The notes below the pieces were generated by a model. That model made no database searches and had not been told where the DNA came from. It saw only the letters and a list, made by a program, of their open reading frames with translations. Shown one piece after another: positions 50,759 through 59,730 of a DNA stretch of 64,000 bases. A program made the position numbers and the translations under genes. Every line of letters starts with the position of its first letter. The first letter of the stretch is position 1. This DNA comes from an uncultured Prevotella sp. (GTDB taxonomy: Bacteria; Bacteroidota; Bacteroidia; Bacteroidales; Bacteroidaceae). The stretch covers positions 23,620-87,619 of the forward strand of contig ONLG01000005.1 in the NCBI GenBank assembly GCA_900318625.1, given 5' to 3'.

Positions 50759-52483
50759 ATGCAATTCAAATGGAATTATCAACCTCCAACCCCCTCCCAA
50801 GAGCAGTCGGCCAACGAGCTTGCTGAGAAGCTGAGCATCAGCCCCGTGCTTGCCATGCTCCTCATCAGGCGTGGCATCACCACCGAGTCGGCGGCCAAGC
50901 GCTTTTTCCGTCCGCAGCTTGCCGACCTGATAAATCCGTTCCTGATGAAGGATATGGACCTTGCGGTAGACAGGCTCAACGATGCCATGGGGCGCAAGGA
51001 GCGCATCCTTGTCTACGGCGACTACGATGTGGACGGTTGCACGGCAGTAGCGCTGGTGTATAAGTTTCTGCGCCAGTTCTACTCCAACATCGACTACTAC
51101 ATCCCCGACCGCTACGACGAGGGCTACGGAGTGAGCCGCAAAGGCATAAACTATGCCCGGGAAACAGGCGTGAAGCTGATTATAATCCTCGACTGCGGCA
51201 TAAAGGCAATCGAAGAGATTGCCTATGCCAAGGAACAGGGTATCGACTTCATCATCTGCGACCACCATGTTCCCGACGAGGAGTTGCCGCCAGCAGCAGC
51301 CATACTGAACCCCAAGCGTGCAGACGACCCGTATCCTTTCAAGGAACTGTGCGGCTGCGGAGTGGGCTTCAAGTTCATGCAGGCTTTTGCCAAGAACAAC
51401 GGCATACCCTTCTCACGCCTTATTCCGCTACTCGACTTCTGTGCCGTGAGCATAGCCGCCGACCTTGTGCCGGTGGTCGACGAGAACAGGATACTGGCCT
51501 ACCACGGAATGAAACAGCTCAACCAGAACCCAAGCATCGGCCTGAAAGCCATCATTGACATCTGCGGGCTGGGAGGCAGGGAGCTGTCGATGAGCGACAT
51601 CATCTTCAAGATTGGCCCGCGTATCAATGCTTCGGGACGCATGGAGAACGGAAAGGAGTCGGTAGACCTGCTTGTCGAACGCGATTTTGCCAATGCACTG
51701 AAAGCGGCAAAGCACATCGACGAGTACAACGAGCAGCGAAAGGACGTTGACAGACAGATGACCGAGGAGGCCAACCAGATCGTTGCACGTCTGGAAAGCC
51801 AGAAGCACCAGAGCAGCATCACCCTGTTCGACGAGAACTGGAAGAAGGGAGTGATAGGCATTGTAGCCTCAAGGCTCACCGAGATATATTTCCGCCCAAC
51901 CGTGGTGCTCACACGCGACGACAATCTGGCGTGTGGTTCGGCTCGCAGCGTGGCCGGTTTCGACGTATATGCAGCCATCAAGAGCTGCCGCGACCTGCTG
52001 CTCAACTTCGGAGGACACACCTATGCCGCCGGGCTCACACTAAGGTGGGACGACGTGAGGGAGTTCTGTCGCCGCTTCCAGCAGTACGTGGAGGAGCACA
52101 TTCAGCCAGAACAGACCGAGGCCATGCTCGACATAGATGCCAAGATTGATTTCCGCGACATAACAAAACGCCTGCACTGCGACCTGAAGAAATTTGCACC
52201 ATTCGGTCCCGGCAACCCCAAACCGCTGTTTGCCACCGAGGGAGTCTACGATTTCGGAACGAGCAAGGTCGTTGGGCGCGAACAGGAGCACATCAAGCTG
52301 GAGCTGGTAGACTCCAAGTCCAACAACGTTATGAACGGCATAGCCTTCGGACAGAGTGCCTCGGCAAGATACATCAAGTCGAAACGTTCGTTCGACATAG
52401 CCTATACCATAGAGGACAACGTGTTCAAGCGCGGTGCCATGCAGTTGCAGATTGAAGCCATCAGACCAAGGGAGGAGGACTGA
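50759..52483 (+). CDS. recJ: Single-stranded-DNA-specific 5'-3' exonuclease RecJ
   Basis: Processes 5' ends in RecF recombination and base-excision/mismatch repair. 574 aa from MQFKWNYQPPTPSQEQ; an open frame 19 codons longer begins before the AT-rich promoter region and is less likely. DHH phosphoesterase motifs: LVYGDYDVDGCTAVAL (I), ILDCG (II), ICDHHVPDEELP (III), and FCAVSIAADLVP (IV). DHHA1 end has NFGGHTYAAGLTL. A C-terminal OB-like domain follows. recQ begins 4 bp after the stop, an apt partner because RecQ unwinds for RecJ. Confidence 0.96.
   Translation: MQFKWNYQPPTPSQEQSANELAEKLSISPVLAMLLIRRGITTESAAKRFFRPQLADLINPFLMKDMDLAVDRLNDAMGRKERILVYGDYDVDGCTAVALVYKFLRQFYSNIDYYIPDRYDEGYGVSRKGINYARETGVKLIIILDCGIKAIEEIAYAKEQGIDFIICDHHVPDEELPPAAAILNPKRADDPYPFKELCGCGVGFKFMQAFAKNNGIPFSRLIPLLDFCAVSIAADLVPVVDENRILAYHGMKQLNQNPSIGLKAIIDICGLGGRELSMSDIIFKIGPRINASGRMENGKESVDLLVERDFANALKAAKHIDEYNEQRKDVDRQMTEEANQIVARLESQKHQSSITLFDENWKKGVIGIVASRLTEIYFRPTVVLTRDDNLACGSARSVAGFDVYAAIKSCRDLLLNFGGHTYAAGLTLRWDDVREFCRRFQQYVEEHIQPEQTEAMLDIDAKIDFRDITKRLHCDLKKFAPFGPGNPKPLFATEGVYDFGTSKVVGREQEHIKLELVDSKSNNVMNGIAFGQSASARYIKSKRSFDIAYTIEDNVFKRGAMQLQIEAIRPREED
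52471..52480 (+). promoter_or_regulatory. Strong Shine-Dalgarno sequence deciding the recQ start
   Basis: GGAGGAGG at 52471-52480 within the end of recJ, about 8 bp before GTG at 52488. Such a motif is rare in this window, where most genes lack one. Confidence 0.6.
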
Positions 52484-52487
52484 CACC

Positions 52488-54377
52488 GTGATTTCAATCC
52501 TGAAGAAGTATTGGGGCTACGACAGCTTCCGGGGTATACAGAAGGACATCATCGACAGCATAACAGCAGGGAAAGACACTCTGGGCCTGATGCCTACGGG
52601 CGGAGGAAAGTCGGTGACGTTCCAAGTGCCAGCCTTGGCTAAGCCGGGACTGTGCATAGTAATCACTCCGCTGATAGCCCTGATGAAAGATCAGGTGGAG
52701 CACTTGCGCGACAGAGGCATCAATGCCGTTGCCATCTACTCGGGCATGAGCCACGACGAGATACTGAAGACCTTGGAGAACTGCATCTTCAGCGACGTTA
52801 AACTGCTCTACATTTCGCCTGAAAGACTGGCATCCGAACTGTTCCAGGTGAAGGTGAGGCGCATGAGGGTGAGCTTCATCACCGTTGACGAAGCCCACTG
52901 TATCAGCCAGTGGGGCTACGACTTCAGACCTTCATACCTGCATATTGCAGAAATACGCAAGATAATTCCCAACGCTCCAGTGCTGGCACTCACCGCTACT
53001 GCCACGCCGGAAGTTGTCGACGACATTCAGAAACAGCTCCTCTTCAAGGAACCCAATGTGTTCCGCATGAGCTTCAAGCGCGACAACCTGGCCTACGTGG
53101 TGCGCACGACAGCCGACAAGACAGCCGAACTGGTACACATTCTGAAGAACACTCAAGGCAGTTCGATAGTGTATGTGCGAAGCCGCAAGCGCACAAAGGA
53201 AATAGCCGAACTGCTCGCATCACAAGAGATAAGCTCAACCTACTATCATGCCGGTCTGGAACACAGCACTAAAGAACAGCGGCAAGACCAATGGCAGGCT
53301 GGCCAGATAAGGGTAATGGTGGCTACCAATGCCTTCGGTATGGGCATTGACAAGCCCGACGTGCGCACCGTAATCCACATAGACCTGCCCAGCTCCATCG
53401 AGGCTTACTTCCAAGAGGCGGGGCGCGCGGGGCGAGATGGAATGAAAGCCTATGCTGTCTTGCTCTACAACAACAGCGACAGGCACAAGCTACTCAAACG
53501 AATAGACGACACTTTCCCTGAGAAAGACTATATAAAAAAGGTGTACGACCACCTGGCCTACTTTTTCCAGATTGGCGTAGGCAGCGGAGAGGGCTACACG
53601 TTCGAGTTCAACATAGACAAGTTCTGTACCGCCTTCGGCCACTTCCCCACCCGGGTAAACGCGGCCCTGACCATCCTTCAACGTGCCGGATACATTGAAT
53701 ACGAGCCAGACCCGGACAACCAGTCGCGCGTAAAGTTCATACTCTCGCGCGACGAGCTATACCGCCTCGGCGAAAATTCAAAAGACGAAGAGACTGTAAC
53801 CACCGCACTGCTGCGCAGCTATGGAGGACTGTTCGTGGATTACCACTACATAGACGAAGGCTTTGTGGCTCAAGAAGCCAACCTTAGCCACACGGCTGTC
53901 TATCAAGCGCTGAAAACACTGAGCAAGAAACACATCATCGACTTCATTCCACGCCGCAATATACCTATTATAAAATACACGCGCGACAGGGAAGACGGTT
54001 GCGACATCATTATCAGCAAGGAAGTCTACGAGCATCGAAAGGAGCAATTCGCCCGCAGGATAACTGCAATGCTCAACTACACGGCCAACGACCGCAAATG
54101 CCGTAGTCGCCAACTACTTTCGTATTTCGGAGAAAAGAAAAGCGCAAAATGCTCGCAATGCGATGTCTGTCTTTCCCACTCGTCGGACTATATGTCTGAA
54201 GAAATGCTGCAACCAGCCAAGGAGCAGATTACTGCACTACTTTCCGACAGATGCCATCACAACCTAAGCGAGGTGGCCAATCTGCCCTTGGACAGCCTCA
54301 TCATTGACGAAGCTCTTGAGCAACTGCTTGCCGACGAGGTGATATACAACGACGGCAACACTGTGATACTTGCCTGA
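52488..54377 (+). CDS. recQ: ATP-dependent DNA helicase RecQ
   Basis: 3'-5' helicase for recombination and fork repair. GTG start at 52488 (VISILKKYWGYDSFRG), supported by a strong ribosome-binding site; 629 aa. Motif 0 Q in FRGIQKDII, Walker A MPTGGGKSV, DEAH box VDEAHCISQWGYDFRPSY, motif III ALTATATPEV, motif V MVATNAFGMGIDKPDVR, motif VI QEAGRAGRDG. RQC zinc cysteines in KCRSRQLLSYFG...KCSQCDVCL, then a winged-helix. A clear HRDC domain is not seen; the last 65 residues form a short helical tail. Four bp after recJ. Confidence 0.95.
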   Translation: MISILKKYWGYDSFRGIQKDIIDSITAGKDTLGLMPTGGGKSVTFQVPALAKPGLCIVITPLIALMKDQVEHLRDRGINAVAIYSGMSHDEILKTLENCIFSDVKLLYISPERLASELFQVKVRRMRVSFITVDEAHCISQWGYDFRPSYLHIAEIRKIIPNAPVLALTATATPEVVDDIQKQLLFKEPNVFRMSFKRDNLAYVVRTTADKTAELVHILKNTQGSSIVYVRSRKRTKEIAELLASQEISSTYYHAGLEHSTKEQRQDQWQAGQIRVMVATNAFGMGIDKPDVRTVIHIDLPSSIEAYFQEAGRAGRDGMKAYAVLLYNNSDRHKLLKRIDDTFPEKDYIKKVYDHLAYFFQIGVGSGEGYTFEFNIDKFCTAFGHFPTRVNAALTILQRAGYIEYEPDPDNQSRVKFILSRDELYRLGENSKDEETVTTALLRSYGGLFVDYHYIDEGFVAQEANLSHTAVYQALKTLSKKHIIDFIPRRNIPIIKYTRDREDGCDIIISKEVYEHRKEQFARRITAMLNYTANDRKCRSRQLLSYFGEKKSAKCSQCDVCLSHSSDYMSEEMLQPAKEQITALLSDRCHHNLSEVANLPLDSLIIDEALEQLLADEVIYNDGNTVILA

Positions 54378-54514
54378 ACCAGCTACTTTAGAAGCCGCTG
54401 CAACACCCACAGCAGCAAAACATTAAATTTTTCATCGACCTTTCCTTTCTCAGTTAACATCTGTTAATCGGGGGAAAAACAACACCTTTTCCTCCATTTA
54501 TCTAATCTTTTTAC

Positions 54515-54522
54515 TACCTTTG
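54515..54522 (+). promoter_or_regulatory. -7 element of the tkt-rpiB operon
   Basis: TACCTTTG, an exact TAnnTTTG match, 28 bp before the tkt start; upstream sequence is T-rich without a clear TTTG at 19-20 bp. Confidence 0.55.
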
Positions 54523-54549
54523 CACAAAACTAAGCACTCATTAGTAAAA

Positions 54550-56571
54550 ATGAAGAATGACAATAGACTCATGAACCTTGCCGCAGACAATATCCGTCTG
54601 CTCACCGTGGCAATGGTTGAGAAAGCTAAGTCAGGACATCCGGGAGGCGCAATGGGTGGTGCCGACTTCATCAATGTCCTATTTTCCGAATTCCTTGTTT
54701 ATGATCCTGACCGTCCCACATGGGAAGGACGTGACCGTTTCTACCTTGATCCGGGTCACATGTCGCCGATGCTCTACTCTGTGTTGGCTATGCAGGGAAA
54801 GTATTCTATCGACGATCTCAAGGCATTCAGGCAGTGGGGCTCCCCCACTCCGGGACATCCTGAACTGAACGTAGAGCGCGGCATCGAGAACACTTCAGGG
54901 CCATTGGGACAAGGTCACACCTATGCAGTGGGTGCAGCAATGGCTGAGAAGATGCTCGAAGCACGTCTGGGACACGAGGTTATGCAGCATAAAATCTATG
55001 CTTACATATCCGACGGTGGTATCCAGGAGGAGATTTCGCAGGGTGCCGGACGCATGGCTGGCCTCTTCGGACTTGGCAACCTAATCATGTTCTACGACTC
55101 CAACGACATTCAGCTTTCAACAGAGTGTGCTGAAGTGAGTGCTGAGGACACCGCAATGAAATATCGTGCATGGGATTGGAACGTTCTTACCATCAACGGC
55201 AACGATGTTGACGAGATACGTCAGGCACTGTCTCAGGCGCAGAACGACAACGGTCGTCCCTGGCTGATTATCGGAAAGACCACAATGGGCAAGGGCGCGC
55301 TGCGTGCCGACGGCTCGAGCTACGAGCGTTGCACAGCCACTCACGGAGCACCGCTCGGAGGCGATGCCTACGTCAACACCGTGAAGAACCTTGGCGGCAG
55401 CCTCGAAAATCCTTTCATCATATTCCCCGATGTTCAGGACATATACAACAAGCGCAATCAGGAACTGCGTACAATCGTAGCCAAACGTCACTCTCAGGAA
55501 CAGGAATGGGCCGAAGCCAACCCGGAAAAGGCCGAGAATATGTCAATTTGGTTCTCCGGCAAGGCTCCGCAGATTGACTGGAGCGGACTCGTTCAGAAGC
55601 GCGATGTTCCCACTCGTGCAGCTTCCTCGGCCTGCTTGAGCCTTTTGGCCGAGCAAGTGGGCAACATGATGTGCTCTTCTGCCGACCTTGCCAACAGCGA
55701 CAAGACCGACGGCTTCCTCAAGAAATCAAGCTCATTCAAGCGCGGCGACTTCAGTGGCGGTTTCCTCCATGCAGGTGTCAGCGAGCTTACGATGGCTTGT
55801 GTGTGCATCGGTATGTATCTGCATGGTGGTGTTATCCCTTCATGCGGCACATTCTTTGTATTCTCCGACTACATGAAGCCAGCCATCCGCATGGCTGCAT
55901 TGATGGAAGTACCCATAAAGTTTATATTCTCGCATGATGCTTTCCGCGTTGGCGAAGACGGTCCTACCCACGAACCCGTTGAACAGGAAGCCCAGATCCG
56001 CCTTATGGAAAAGCTTCAGAACCACAGTGGCCGCGACTCAGTAAGGGTGTTCCGCCCTGCCGATGCCGACGAGACAACCGTCTGCTGGCAAATGGCAATG
56101 GAGAACATGGACACTCCTACCACGATAATCTGCTCACGCCAAAACGTGAAGAGCCTTCCCGAAGGCAACAACTACGAGGGTGTGCGCCGCGGTGCATACA
56201 TCGTGGAAGGCAGCGACGAGACATTCGACGTAATCCTTCTGGCCAGCGGTTCAGAAGTGTCAACGCTCATTGCCGGTGCTGAACTGCTGCGCAAATCGGG
56301 CATCAAGGTTCGCATCGTGAGCGTTCCCTCGGAGGGACTGTTCCGCCGCCAGTCAAAGGAATATCAGGAAAAGGTTCTCCCAGAGGCAGCAAAGAAATTC
56401 AGCCTTACGGCAGGTCTTCCTTTCGCCATGGAGAGTCTGGTAGGCTTGAAGGGCAAAGTATGGGGCATGACAGGCTTCGGCTACTCGGCTCCATTCAGCG
56501 TTCTCGACGAGAAACTGGGCTTCACAGCAGAGAATGTATATGAACAGGTGATGAAATACATTAACCAATAA
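54550..56571 (+). CDS. tkt: Transketolase
   Basis: TPP enzyme moving two-carbon units between ketose and aldose phosphates. 673 aa from MKNDNRLMNLAADNIRLL; ten codons of open frame upstream overlap the promoter. Motifs: EKAKSGHPGGAMGGADF, LDPGHMSPMLYSV, TPP loop AYISDGGIQEEISQGAGRMAG...YDSNDIQLS, and C-terminal pyrimidine domain with HDAFRVGEDGPTHEPVEQ and RPADADET. Complete length. rpiB follows after 15 bp; rpe lies 7 kb upstream, so most of the non-oxidative pentose phosphate branch is local. Codon use appears biased to C/G-ending forms, as for a highly expressed gene. Confidence 0.97.
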   Translation: MKNDNRLMNLAADNIRLLTVAMVEKAKSGHPGGAMGGADFINVLFSEFLVYDPDRPTWEGRDRFYLDPGHMSPMLYSVLAMQGKYSIDDLKAFRQWGSPTPGHPELNVERGIENTSGPLGQGHTYAVGAAMAEKMLEARLGHEVMQHKIYAYISDGGIQEEISQGAGRMAGLFGLGNLIMFYDSNDIQLSTECAEVSAEDTAMKYRAWDWNVLTINGNDVDEIRQALSQAQNDNGRPWLIIGKTTMGKGALRADGSSYERCTATHGAPLGGDAYVNTVKNLGGSLENPFIIFPDVQDIYNKRNQELRTIVAKRHSQEQEWAEANPEKAENMSIWFSGKAPQIDWSGLVQKRDVPTRAASSACLSLLAEQVGNMMCSSADLANSDKTDGFLKKSSSFKRGDFSGGFLHAGVSELTMACVCIGMYLHGGVIPSCGTFFVFSDYMKPAIRMAALMEVPIKFIFSHDAFRVGEDGPTHEPVEQEAQIRLMEKLQNHSGRDSVRVFRPADADETTVCWQMAMENMDTPTTIICSRQNVKSLPEGNNYEGVRRGAYIVEGSDETFDVILLASGSEVSTLIAGAELLRKSGIKVRIVSVPSEGLFRRQSKEYQEKVLPEAAKKFSLTAGLPFAMESLVGLKGKVWGMTGFGYSAPFSVLDEKLGFTAENVYEQVMKYINQ

Positions 56572-56586
56572 AAATAGTTTACTATT

Positions 56587-57030
56587 ATGGAAGTAAAGAA
56601 AGTAGGCGTTGCCAGCGACCATGCCGGCTATCCTCTCAAGCAGTTTGTAATGCAATATCTTGAAGCCAAAGGCTACCCTGTAGTGGATTTTGGCACAAAC
56701 AGCGATATTAGCGTTGACTATCCCGACTATGCTCACCCCCTTGCCGAGGCCATTGAGAGCGGCGAGGTTTATCCCGGTATTGCCATCTGCGGCAGCGGTG
56801 AGGGCATGGCCATGACATTGAACAAGCATCAGCAGGTTCGTGCAGGTCTGGCTTGGAACCGCGACATAGCTGAGCTTATTCGCCAGCACAACGATGCCAA
56901 CGTGCTCGTTATGCCCGCACGGTTCATTGACAACAAGACGGCTGAGAAGATTATGGATGCTTTCTTCAGCGCAACATTTGAAGGCGCACGCCATGCACGC
57001 CGCGTGGAGAAGATTGCAGTAAAAGCATAA
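56587..57030 (+). CDS. rpiB: Ribose-5-phosphate isomerase B
   Basis: Interconverts ribose 5-phosphate and ribulose 5-phosphate. 147 aa, LacAB/RpiB fold. VGVASDHAGYPLKQFV opening (Asp-His pair), DFGTNSDISVDYPDYAH, catalytic Cys in AICGSGEGMAMTLNK, and VLVMPARFIDNKTAEKI. Also fits allose-6-phosphate isomerase, but pairing with tkt supports the pentose role. Second gene of the operon, followed by a very long terminator hairpin. Confidence 0.95.
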   Translation: MEVKKVGVASDHAGYPLKQFVMQYLEAKGYPVVDFGTNSDISVDYPDYAHPLAEAIESGEVYPGIAICGSGEGMAMTLNKHQQVRAGLAWNRDIAELIRQHNDANVLVMPARFIDNKTAEKIMDAFFSATFEGARHARRVEKIAVKA

Positions 57031-57068
57031 GCCTGCGCGAAACACCCATTCACCAATAACCAACACAA

Positions 57069-57115
57069 CCAATCAGGGCGTACTCATTGTTTTGAGTACG
57101 CCCTGATTGGTTTCT
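57069..57115 (+). terminator. Long perfect terminator hairpin after rpiB
   Basis: Perfect 18-bp arms CCAATCAGGGCGTACTCA (57069-57086) and its complement (57093-57110), 6-nt loop, then TTTCTC. It also stands downstream of the convergent DUF5686 gene. Confidence 0.85.
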
Positions 57116-57155
57116 CAAGAACGGGAATTTGTCATCTTGGTACTTTCCGGCATCC

Positions 57156-59711
57156 TTAGAATGTCATACGAACCATGAAGCGGACACCATGCTTGTGGGC
57201 TGTAGGCAGGTTATTGTAATTCAATCGCCTTACGTATTCCACATGGAGGATTTTGAAGATGTTGTGAATACCAGCCACTATCTCCACATAAGGACGATGC
57301 CAGTCCATCACATAGCAGCCTTCTGGGAAGTACATCAGCACATCGGAGCCGGCATTTTGCGGCAAGAATGGGTTGTTCTTGTCCGAGAGATAGCCCCACA
57401 GACACTTCACGCCCAGGTATTCACGCCACTTCAGGCGCTTGATAAGCGGCACACGGTTAAGCAACTTACCATTCAAATCCCAGCTGACATGAAGGCTTGC
57501 ATATCGATCGTTGAGGAACTCCATGTTGTTCACCAGGTTGAACGTCTCGTCCTGAATGATGTATGAGAGGTTGGCAGCCGGCATTATGAGCAACGGGAAC
57601 GGCACTGTGTTCCACTGTTGTCCGGCCTTCAGATAGGCATCTACCTTTCCCCAGCTTCCCATCCAGAAGCGCTTGTAAACTCCAACCTCCGTAAGATTAT
57701 AGTTATACTGTCCGCCAAGGAAACCCTTGATACCCATAGTATGACTCAGCGTGAACACCGGGGCATCAAGATTGATGGGTATTCGGCGCTGCTTGGTGTT
57801 GATGTAGGTGCGACCGGGCTCCAGACGCAGCTCGGCACGCAGCTCGGTGGTGCGCATAGTGCGGCTCAGTCCGTCGATACTGTTCAACGGAACAAACGTC
57901 AGGGCACCCACCGGCTCGTTCTTCTCGGTCTTGAACGCCACCAAAGTCTTGAATCCCCAGTCCTCTTCCCACTCAAAGCTGAGCTGCTGACGGTTGTAGA
58001 ACATCATCTTGTCGACCTTCGCCCACTTGAAAGCTGTGAACACATTGTCCTTATCGGTGTGGATGAACTTGTCGGAAGGTGAAGTTACATCGTATGTGCT
58101 GAGGAACGACAGCGTGCGACGTGGGAACTCGCGTGGGAGATACTCCTTCTTCTTGAACGAATAGATAAGCTCGCCCTTGTAGTAGTTCTTGTGGCTTCCC
58201 CAGCCTCGCGCTATATATCCGGCAGCAAACCAGTGCTTGTTCAGGTTAGCTGTGGTCTGCGCACTCAGACGAGTTCGCCAGCCGTCAATGAAGTTGCGGC
58301 TTATGATAGTGTTCACAGGACCTATGTCAATCTTGCTCGGATGGCTTGTTTCCACAAAGTTCTCAATCAGCGCCCTGATGCCGAAGGCCACAAACTTGAA
58401 GCCTTTCAGGTTCTGTATCTGCTTGATGAAGCCGTCCATCGACGACTCACTCTTCGTCAGGTCTACCTGCCTATATTCTTTCCAGAAAGCCTCATCGCGC
58501 ATCATGGCATCGGCTTCGCGCCGTTCCTTGGCCTTACCCTTGAACAGCTTATCGGGCAAAGGGTCGAAGGCATAGTCGGTAAGACGCGTCGTTCGGGTGA
58601 CAAGGAACTGCCTGAAAATCTTTGCCAGCGACAGCTCTACCATCATATCGTCGGTAGAAAGCACCCATTCGCCATTGGGCAGCTGGGTGTACTCCTGTCT
58701 GATTTGCAGATTGTCTACAAAGTTTACGTCGCTTCGCTTGGGTATGCTCAAGGCACACTTCTTCACGTGCAGCGTGCTGTCCTTCAGTATATACAGTTCT
58801 CCACGGAAACCGAAGTCCTGGATGTTTGCCGGAACAAACTCCATGTGGAAACATGAATCGCGGTCTACCTTCACCGTGTCTACTATATAGAAATGGTAGA
58901 ACGATATTGCCGTCTTGCCTATCGGGCTCGGGAAAGGATATTGCAACAGGCGCACGTAGTCGTCGTAGATGTCTACATCGGTGAACACATCCTTCAAGGC
59001 AGTGTTCAGGATGTCGCCCGTCTCAATGAGCTGGTTTATTCCGTTCGACTGCTGACCGATGATAATGTTCTTCTCCGACTTTGGATTCTTCCGATAGATG
59101 CGCTGCGACACCGTTTCGTCCACCGACAGCGGCAGTATCAGCTTGTCGTTATACGGACTTGTCTCTATCTGGTCCAGCAGCCACTGCTTCTTGGAGAAGA
59201 AGCCACTGTCCATGTCAATGGGCTTGATGTCGTTGATAGAGAGCGTTATCTTCTGGTATTTGTTCAGCCGATAGTAGTCGTGGTTGCTCAGGTCGGTGCG
59301 TTTCTTGGCTTCTATCACGCGCTTCATCAGTTCCACCGCCGGATTGTTCTTACGGCTGTAGCCACGCTTGCGCTTGGTCTTGACTACCACTTCGCCCAAC
59401 TTTCTGGAGTCGGGAACGAGCTTCACCTCCATTTCTTCCTTGGCCTTGGAGTTGATCTTGATGTTCTTCTGGCGATAGCCCACGGCACTTATGGTGATGG
59501 TCCATCCCTCATGGCGCTCTATCACCAAATAGCCTGTCGAGTCGGCTTTGGCAGAAACATGGTGTCCTCTGTAGACGGCACTGGAAAATGGAATACCCTC
59601 GCCAGTCTGTTGGTCCACGATTTTCCACCGCAGCTCCTGAGCCACGGCTGGCAGTGCAGTCACAATGGCCAGCACCAGAGCCAGCAGGGTTCTCTTCTTG
59701 AAATCCTTCAT
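57156..59711 (-). CDS. DUF5686 outer membrane protein with carboxypeptidase-regulatory domain
   Basis: 851 aa from MKDFKKRTLLALVLAIVTALPAVAQ (signal peptide). N-terminal CarboxypepD_reg-like beta-sandwich (about 25-110: WKIVDQQTGEGIPFSSAVYRG), then DUF5686 (about 120-845) with NPAVELMKRVIEAKK, DYYRLNKYQKI and a barrel-like C-terminal half ending ARRLNYNNL..HGVRFMVRMTF (final Phe suits BAM recognition). Family function is unknown; members are Bacteroidetes-specific and common in gut species. It follows pyk by 19 bp, likely in one transcript. Confidence 0.9.
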   Translation of the reverse strand: MKDFKKRTLLALVLAIVTALPAVAQELRWKIVDQQTGEGIPFSSAVYRGHHVSAKADSTGYLVIERHEGWTITISAVGYRQKNIKINSKAKEEMEVKLVPDSRKLGEVVVKTKRKRGYSRKNNPAVELMKRVIEAKKRTDLSNHDYYRLNKYQKITLSINDIKPIDMDSGFFSKKQWLLDQIETSPYNDKLILPLSVDETVSQRIYRKNPKSEKNIIIGQQSNGINQLIETGDILNTALKDVFTDVDIYDDYVRLLQYPFPSPIGKTAISFYHFYIVDTVKVDRDSCFHMEFVPANIQDFGFRGELYILKDSTLHVKKCALSIPKRSDVNFVDNLQIRQEYTQLPNGEWVLSTDDMMVELSLAKIFRQFLVTRTTRLTDYAFDPLPDKLFKGKAKERREADAMMRDEAFWKEYRQVDLTKSESSMDGFIKQIQNLKGFKFVAFGIRALIENFVETSHPSKIDIGPVNTIISRNFIDGWRTRLSAQTTANLNKHWFAAGYIARGWGSHKNYYKGELIYSFKKKEYLPREFPRRTLSFLSTYDVTSPSDKFIHTDKDNVFTAFKWAKVDKMMFYNRQQLSFEWEEDWGFKTLVAFKTEKNEPVGALTFVPLNSIDGLSRTMRTTELRAELRLEPGRTYINTKQRRIPINLDAPVFTLSHTMGIKGFLGGQYNYNLTEVGVYKRFWMGSWGKVDAYLKAGQQWNTVPFPLLIMPAANLSYIIQDETFNLVNNMEFLNDRYASLHVSWDLNGKLLNRVPLIKRLKWREYLGVKCLWGYLSDKNNPFLPQNAGSDVLMYFPEGCYVMDWHRPYVEIVAGIHNIFKILHVEYVRRLNYNNLPTAHKHGVRFMVRMTF

Positions 59712-59730
59712 ACAATCGTTTTTGTTGTTA

